Assembly: GCF_018403245.1 (NCBI RefSeq)
Contig: NZ_BOSH01000006.1
Span: 186,001-250,000 of the forward strand
From: Paenibacillus sp. J2TS4
Lineage (GTDB): Bacteria > Bacillota > Bacilli > Paenibacillales > NBRC-103111
Direction: 5' to 3'
DNA: 64,000 bases
Shown one piece after another: positions 60,234-64,000 of the stretch; the first letter of the stretch is position 1; each line of letters opens with the position of its first letter. Position numbers and translations under genes: made by a program. The notes below the pieces were generated by a model, which searched no databases, had not been told where the DNA came from, and worked only from the letters and a program-made list of their open reading frames with translations.

Positions 60234-61400
60234 TTATGGCGAAGGGTCTATGTAATTAACACCAGAGGTATATTTATTGCTGGCATTCCACAATAAGAAC
60301 TCATTAATGCCGTTATCGTTCAATGCCCGGACCTGTTCTTCGATTTCCTTCTTGCCGTAAGGGATATATCCGGGGACCCAGGAAGCTGTAAAATCTTGAA
60401 TCCAGGGCCGGACGATCGGCTTGAGCGGACCGAGCGGTTCCAGCTTCTTATGCGTATCTACACTTGAGCCGCTTATTACAGTATAAGGCTCGGCATCCGG
60501 AACATTCACACCATACCAGCCGGTAGTGTAGTGGCTTGGGTAAACCATTGCGCTGATGACATCGACGTTGAGCGAAATTTTTTCAAAATCTTGACCGATT
60601 CCTTCGGCAGCGGGGACGGAGGCGGCATAACCGAAGATGTCTACCGATACACGGACTCCTAACGGATTTAACTGCTCTCTCGCATATTTGACAAAACCAG
60701 CCACCGCTTCGATGCGACTTCTTTCGTCTTTGTCGTATTGGAGAATATCAGCCCGTTTCTCAAAGCCTTCAGGAAAACGAACATAATCGAACTGGATTTC
60801 TTTAAATCCCGCCTTGGCAGCTTCTTTGGCAATTTCAATGTTATAATCCCACACTTCTTTGCGATAGGGATTGACGAAGCTTTCCGGAGGCTTCTTACCA
60901 TTGGCCCAGAGGGTGCCATCCGGCTGAACGAATGATAAATCGGGTCGTTTATTGGCTAGAATCGTATCCTTGAACACGACTATTCGGGCTATCGGATACA
61001 CTTCATGTTCTTTTAACGTATCCATTAGCTTGTTAATGTCGGGTATGATTTTATAAGTCGTATCGTAAGCTTCCAGCTCCGGATTATTCGTTGCGTAGGT
61101 AATGTTCCCCCAGTCGTCCTTAACGTCGATGACCATTGCGTTTAATTCCGTCTCGTCGATCAGCTCCAGCAACGTATTCATTCTGGCACCGCCCGCGCTG
61201 TGTGCTGTAACATAAATTCCTCTAACTGGCGGGGCATCAGGCTGAGGGTCTATTTTGAGGACCGGCCTTAATGGATCATACTCCTCTTCTATAGCGGGTG
61301 CCTGCATGGAAGCCTGCATCAGCTGTTCCATAGTCACGTCCGGATTTGCCGAAGAAACGTTCCCCCACATCATGAGCATGGCGGCCAAAATCATTTCCAT
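60234..61400 (-). CDS. DUF4015 putative glycoside hydrolase, probably exported
   Basis: This 388-residue protein has a short hydrophobic N-terminus (MILAAMLMMWG, NVSSA) that may be a signal peptide, then a TIM-barrel DUF4015 domain from about residue 60: RGIYVTAHSAGGARMNTLL, NAMVIDVKDDWG, IQFDYVRFPEG and DIFGYAAS. The acidic residues at strand ends suggest a glycosidase, but no activity is known. GGGAG lies 7 bases before the ATG at 61400; a TTG at 61421 opens the frame earlier. Confidence 0.83.
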   Translation of the reverse strand: MEMILAAMLMMWGNVSSANPDVTMEQLMQASMQAPAIEEEYDPLRPVLKIDPQPDAPPVRGIYVTAHSAGGARMNTLLELIDETELNAMVIDVKDDWGNITYATNNPELEAYDTTYKIIPDINKLMDTLKEHEVYPIARIVVFKDTILANKRPDLSFVQPDGTLWANGKKPPESFVNPYRKEVWDYNIEIAKEAAKAGFKEIQFDYVRFPEGFEKRADILQYDKDERSRIEAVAGFVKYAREQLNPLGVRVSVDIFGYAASVPAAEGIGQDFEKISLNVDVISAMVYPSHYTTGWYGVNVPDAEPYTVISGSSVDTHKKLEPLGPLKPIVRPWIQDFTASWVPGYIPYGKKEIEEQVRALNDNGINEFLLWNASNKYTSGVNYIDPSP

Positions 61401-61456
61401 ATTCTCTCTCTCCCAATCCAATGTTGTTTTGTACTTCCTGCTGCTCGGACAAGTTA

Positions 61457-61551
61457 TTTACCACATATAGAATTTATAAGTTTCTGCTTCCTGAGTTCCA
61501 TCAAATTCTATTTGGCGATAAAAACAACCTTTAAACGAGGTCGCTCATCCT
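61457..61551. repeat. Dispersed repeat, copy B
   Basis: Shares 29 bp (61457-61485) and 13 bp (61539-61551) with 24733-24780; the spacing between the two blocks is 53 bp here and 6 bp there. An ACTCC/GGAGT hairpin with TTTTT follows at 61556-61574. I see no gene in the rest of 61401-61782. Confidence 0.7.
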
Positions 61552-61782
61552 CGAATTACTCCGATAGGAGTTTTTCTCATGGTTATTTCATAAACGTAAA
61601 GGCTCCGCAACGAAACGGAAAAAGCACAATATGTCAATTATACGGTAAGGAAGCCTTTCATTAAAGGGGAAAAAAGGTTTTTTTGTCAGATGAATGTAAG
61701 CAATAAATTAACTTCTCAACCGAGGCGATTTAAGTTAGGATAGTATAGGATATGGACTTCATTCAGAAAAGAGATCATTTAT

Positions 61783-62925
61783 TTGAACAGACAAATCAAC
61801 GCTTTGCGGGGAGTCAGCTTTTTTTATTACGCGACCCAAGCGATTTTGCTCCCTTTGCTCCCGCTTTATTTTAATCATAAAGGATACAACGCGGCGCAAA
61901 TCGGAACGCTCATGATGATTGGTCCTTTGGTAGCCGTGCTGGCCCAGCCGGTTTGGGGGTATTTCAGTGACCGATATTCGTTAAAAAAGACGATTCGTTC
62001 GTTATGGATTTTAACGATCGCTTGCAGTGTGGGGTTGTTTGTAACCGAAGGATACGGGCCGGCATTTACGTTTGTTTTGTTGTTATATTTTTTCATGCTT
62101 CCGTGGAACCCGCTCTTGGATTCGCTGCTGTATCAATCCGCCACCCGCTTTGGCCGTTCTTACGGGAGTATTCGTCTGTGGGGCTCTTTAGGTTTTTTTG
62201 TCACGGCCATTATAACAGGTGCTTTGCTTCCTTATTTGGGGGGAGTGCCTAACATCAAGTGGATGTATTGGACGCTTGGGGTTATGCCGCTTGTCCTTCT
62301 AATATTTGTGCAGGATGAGAAGCCGGCCGGCGGCAAGCAGGTTACTCTCCAAGCTATGCTGGCCCTGCTCTCTAACCGGAGACTGCTCTGGTTTCTCGTT
62401 CTCGTCTTTTTATTAACCGTGCCGCACCGAATGAACGATGCCTTATTTGGCTTACATATGCTCGACCTCGGGGCCTCAGCGGGAACTGTCAGCGCCGCCT
62501 GGGCAGTGGCGGCTTGTAGTGAAATGCTTGGCTTTGCCCTGATCGGCAGGTGGGCAGCCAAGTACAATGAGCTGGCTTTGCTTGGCCTCGCGGCATGTAT
62601 GTATACCTTGCGCTGGGCCGCTTATGCACTGACGGATTCTCCCTCGCTGCTGTTGTTGTTTCAGGCATCGCATTCCGTCACCTTCGCCGTTTTCTGGATC
62701 GTCTCCGTACAATACGTTGTGCGCATGGTGCCGCCGGAGCTTCGTTCCACGGGTCAATCTTTGCTCTCGGCTGTTTTTTTAGGATTGGCCGGGATTGCCG
62801 GAGGATCGTTGGGCGGTTGGATGAAGGAGATGTGGGGAGGGGGCGGCATGTATTGGATGGGGGCCGGCTTTACATTGCTGGCCGCGGTTCTGTTCTTTGT
62901 CACACAAGCCCTGCAGCGAAAATAA
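61783..62925 (+). CDS. MFS transporter
   Basis: This 380-residue major-facilitator protein has about twelve membrane segments. The motif WGYFSDRYSLKK is the loop 2-3 signature, and GRSYGSIRLWGSLGFF is typical of the LacY/phenylpropionate-like MFS branch. The start is a TTG with a weak site. The substrate is unknown. Confidence 0.87.
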   Translation: MNRQINALRGVSFFYYATQAILLPLLPLYFNHKGYNAAQIGTLMMIGPLVAVLAQPVWGYFSDRYSLKKTIRSLWILTIACSVGLFVTEGYGPAFTFVLLLYFFMLPWNPLLDSLLYQSATRFGRSYGSIRLWGSLGFFVTAIITGALLPYLGGVPNIKWMYWTLGVMPLVLLIFVQDEKPAGGKQVTLQAMLALLSNRRLLWFLVLVFLLTVPHRMNDALFGLHMLDLGASAGTVSAAWAVAACSEMLGFALIGRWAAKYNELALLGLAACMYTLRWAAYALTDSPSLLLLFQASHSVTFAVFWIVSVQYVVRMVPPELRSTGQSLLSAVFLGLAGIAGGSLGGWMKEMWGGGGMYWMGAGFTLLAAVLFFVTQALQRK

Positions 62926-62997
62926 TCGCGGGTTTTGTCAAGACAATCGAGCTTACGCTTTCCTGATCGGCCCGCACATACTTCAGTTGCATAGTCA

Positions 62998-63027
62998 AGA
63001 CGCACTCTGTTCAGAGGAGCGTCTTTT
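62998..63027 (+). terminator. Terminator of the MFS gene
   Basis: AGACGC (62998-63003) pairs with GCGTCT (63019-63024), with a partly paired inner part and a T run. Confidence 0.85.
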
Positions 63028-63245
63028 TCATTGGACTTTTTTGATGGGATAAAAGGGCGGCGAACCTCGAATGATCAAACTTTCAGATTTTGGGGACGGG
63101 ACAATAGTTATTTTTTACTAGTTTCTAGTCGGATAGGCTCATTGATCAATCATATATATACCTGTAATATACATATACATATGTGGATAGAAATCCATAC
63201 CATTTTATCCGTAAAGGGGGAGAGTTCCGTTTTGTAAATCTATTG

Positions 63246-63259
63246 TGAAAACGCTCTAA
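63246..63259 (+). promoter_or_regulatory. Candidate CcpA cre site
   Basis: TGAAAACGCTCTAA fits the cre consensus at 12 of 14 positions, 165 bp before a secreted carbohydrate-binding protein. The rest of 63028-63424 holds no supported gene. Confidence 0.4.
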
Positions 63260-63282
63260 TTTTCAGTTCGACCTTCGGAGGT

Positions 63283-63305
63283 ACTTTCCTTAGGAACGGA
63301 AGGAC
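63283..63305. repeat. 23-bp motif shared with 42027-42049
   Basis: ACTTTCCTTAGGAACGGAAG plus GAC, one base different from the copy upstream of cotH; here 120 bp before a secreted-protein gene. Confidence 0.55.
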
Positions 63306-63424
63306 TGCTTTCTTCAATGTGTGTCACCTATATAGAAGCCAAGTGAGCCGCTTAAGGAAGAATCTCTTATTCCAGTGGACTTTTATGTAAGCACTTACTT
63401 AAGCATGAGGAGAGGATATGGATC

Positions 63425-64000
63425 ATGTATCGATGGTGTAGGCGCAAAGAATGGATTTTGTTAGTTAGCTTCTGCTTGCTCATTTCTTCCTTGGTTAGCG
63501 CACCTGTTGGAGCGGTCTCGGCGGCGGAGACAGCCGCTATATCGGCAGAGCAAGACGCTCCAGCGGCGGGGCAGGACCTTCCATCAGCAGAGCAAGCTGC
63601 TCTATCGACGGGAATAATCAATGCCGGATTCGATCTTCCGCTAGCAGAGGATGGCTCTATCCCCGGCTGGACACAACAGTTCGGATCACTGCCAATCACT
63701 CTGGACAGTACGATTAAGCACGTGGGGGACGCCAGCGTTAAGCTTGATGATTCCTCCAAGGACGACCCGTTGGGATTAATCAGCGATCCCATTGCCGTGA
63801 CCCCGGGCAAGCAGTATACCGTAACAGCGATGGTTTATGGAATGGGAGAGGGCAATGCAGAACTGTATTTGCGGTATTATGATGCGGATGGGGATATGCT
63901 GACTAATGTGAATAGCATCCTCAGTCAGCCGTCACAGGTCTGGAATGATCTCAGTGTGACCCATCTGGCGCCGGAGGGGGCCGTAGCTGCAAGGGTGCTG
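63425..64000 (+). CDS. Secreted protein with N-terminal carbohydrate-binding-like module, cut by window end
   Basis: The first 192 residues are visible. A signal peptide (MYRWCRRKEWILLVSFCLL) with VSA cleavage near residue 33 is followed by an Ala/Gln-rich linker (about 34-63), then a jelly-roll module starting GIINAGFDLPLAEDGSIPGW and continuing SDPIAVTPGKQYTVTAMVYG, as in CBM4/9-like or galactose-binding folds. AGGAGAGG lies before the ATG. Catalytic domains, if any, are outside the window. Confidence 0.82.
   Translation, partial: MYRWCRRKEWILLVSFCLLISSLVSAPVGAVSAAETAAISAEQDAPAAGQDLPSAEQAALSTGIINAGFDLPLAEDGSIPGWTQQFGSLPITLDSTIKHVGDASVKLDDSSKDDPLGLISDPIAVTPGKQYTVTAMVYGMGEGNAELYLRYYDADGDMLTNVNSILSQPSQVWNDLSVTHLAPEGAVAARVL

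Noticed and set aside
63031..63237. 68-residue plus-strand frame
   Set aside because: It begins right after a terminator with no ribosome site and low-complexity A/T-rich content.

Overview
The window reads as low-to-moderate GC, spore-forming Firmicutes DNA, most likely Paenibacillus or a close relative. The evidence is strong Shine-Dalgarno sequences, frequent TTG/GTG starts, sigma-A promoters with extended -10 boxes, CcpA cre sites, a CotH spore-coat kinase, a YtpB-type terpene synthase, and many sugar-catabolic and secreted glycan-active genes. I found no rRNA, tRNA, CRISPR array, prophage or insertion sequence.

Layout. (1) 1-8069, minus strand: one long PTS operon reading regulator (PRD/EIIB/EIIA), EIIA, EIIB, UlaA-type EIIC, phosphotriesterase-family hydrolase, creatininase-family hydrolase, SIS sugar isomerase, its own HPr, and EI, which runs off the left edge. 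(2) 8.3-26 kb: housekeeping and surface genes. These are a CapA-family protein with an FAH hydrolase, a secreted multidomain GH18-like protein, a secreted beta-propeller protein, an ABC exporter, oligoendopeptidase F with two strong starts, a pyruvate-oxidase-like TPP enzyme, and a TerC manganese exporter behind a yybP-ykoY riboswitch, followed by a cold-shock gene. (3) 26-32.5 kb: esterase, MATE-like exporter, two unknown proteins, ytpB, pfkA and a peroxiredoxin. (4) 33-41 kb: KdgF-like cupin, the xylR/xylA/xylB xylose locus with a cre site, then two Gfo/Idh oxidoreductases around a ThuA-like protein.

(5) 41.3-43.2 kb: a highly repetitive basic Arg-Gly-Thr/Cys/His protein next to cotH. This is the arrangement of CotG-like spore-coat substrates and their CotH kinase. 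(6) 43.3-50.9 kb: a LacI regulator divergent from an operon holding two-subunit UxaA, two SDR dehydrogenases, an RbsD/FucU mutarotase and a GH95 fucosidase. It looks like a non-phosphorylating L-fucose (or similar sugar) pathway; a GH29 fucosidase and an AraC regulator follow at 57.6-60.2 kb. (7) 51-57 kb: a heterodimeric ABC exporter, an endonuclease-like DUF559/winged-helix protein flanked by dispersed repeats, a Fur-box promoter and a nitroreductase. (8) 60-64 kb: a DUF4015 putative glycoside hydrolase, an MFS transporter, and the start of a secreted carbohydrate-binding protein cut by the right edge.

The observations I rate highest are the CotG-like/CotH pair, the Mn riboswitch followed by two terminators whose arms can form a relay, a three-copy ~185-bp dispersed repeat that brackets the endonuclease-like gene, a Fur-controlled promoter with a long non-coding leader, and the complete PTS operon with its own HPr/EI and lactonase-type enzymes.
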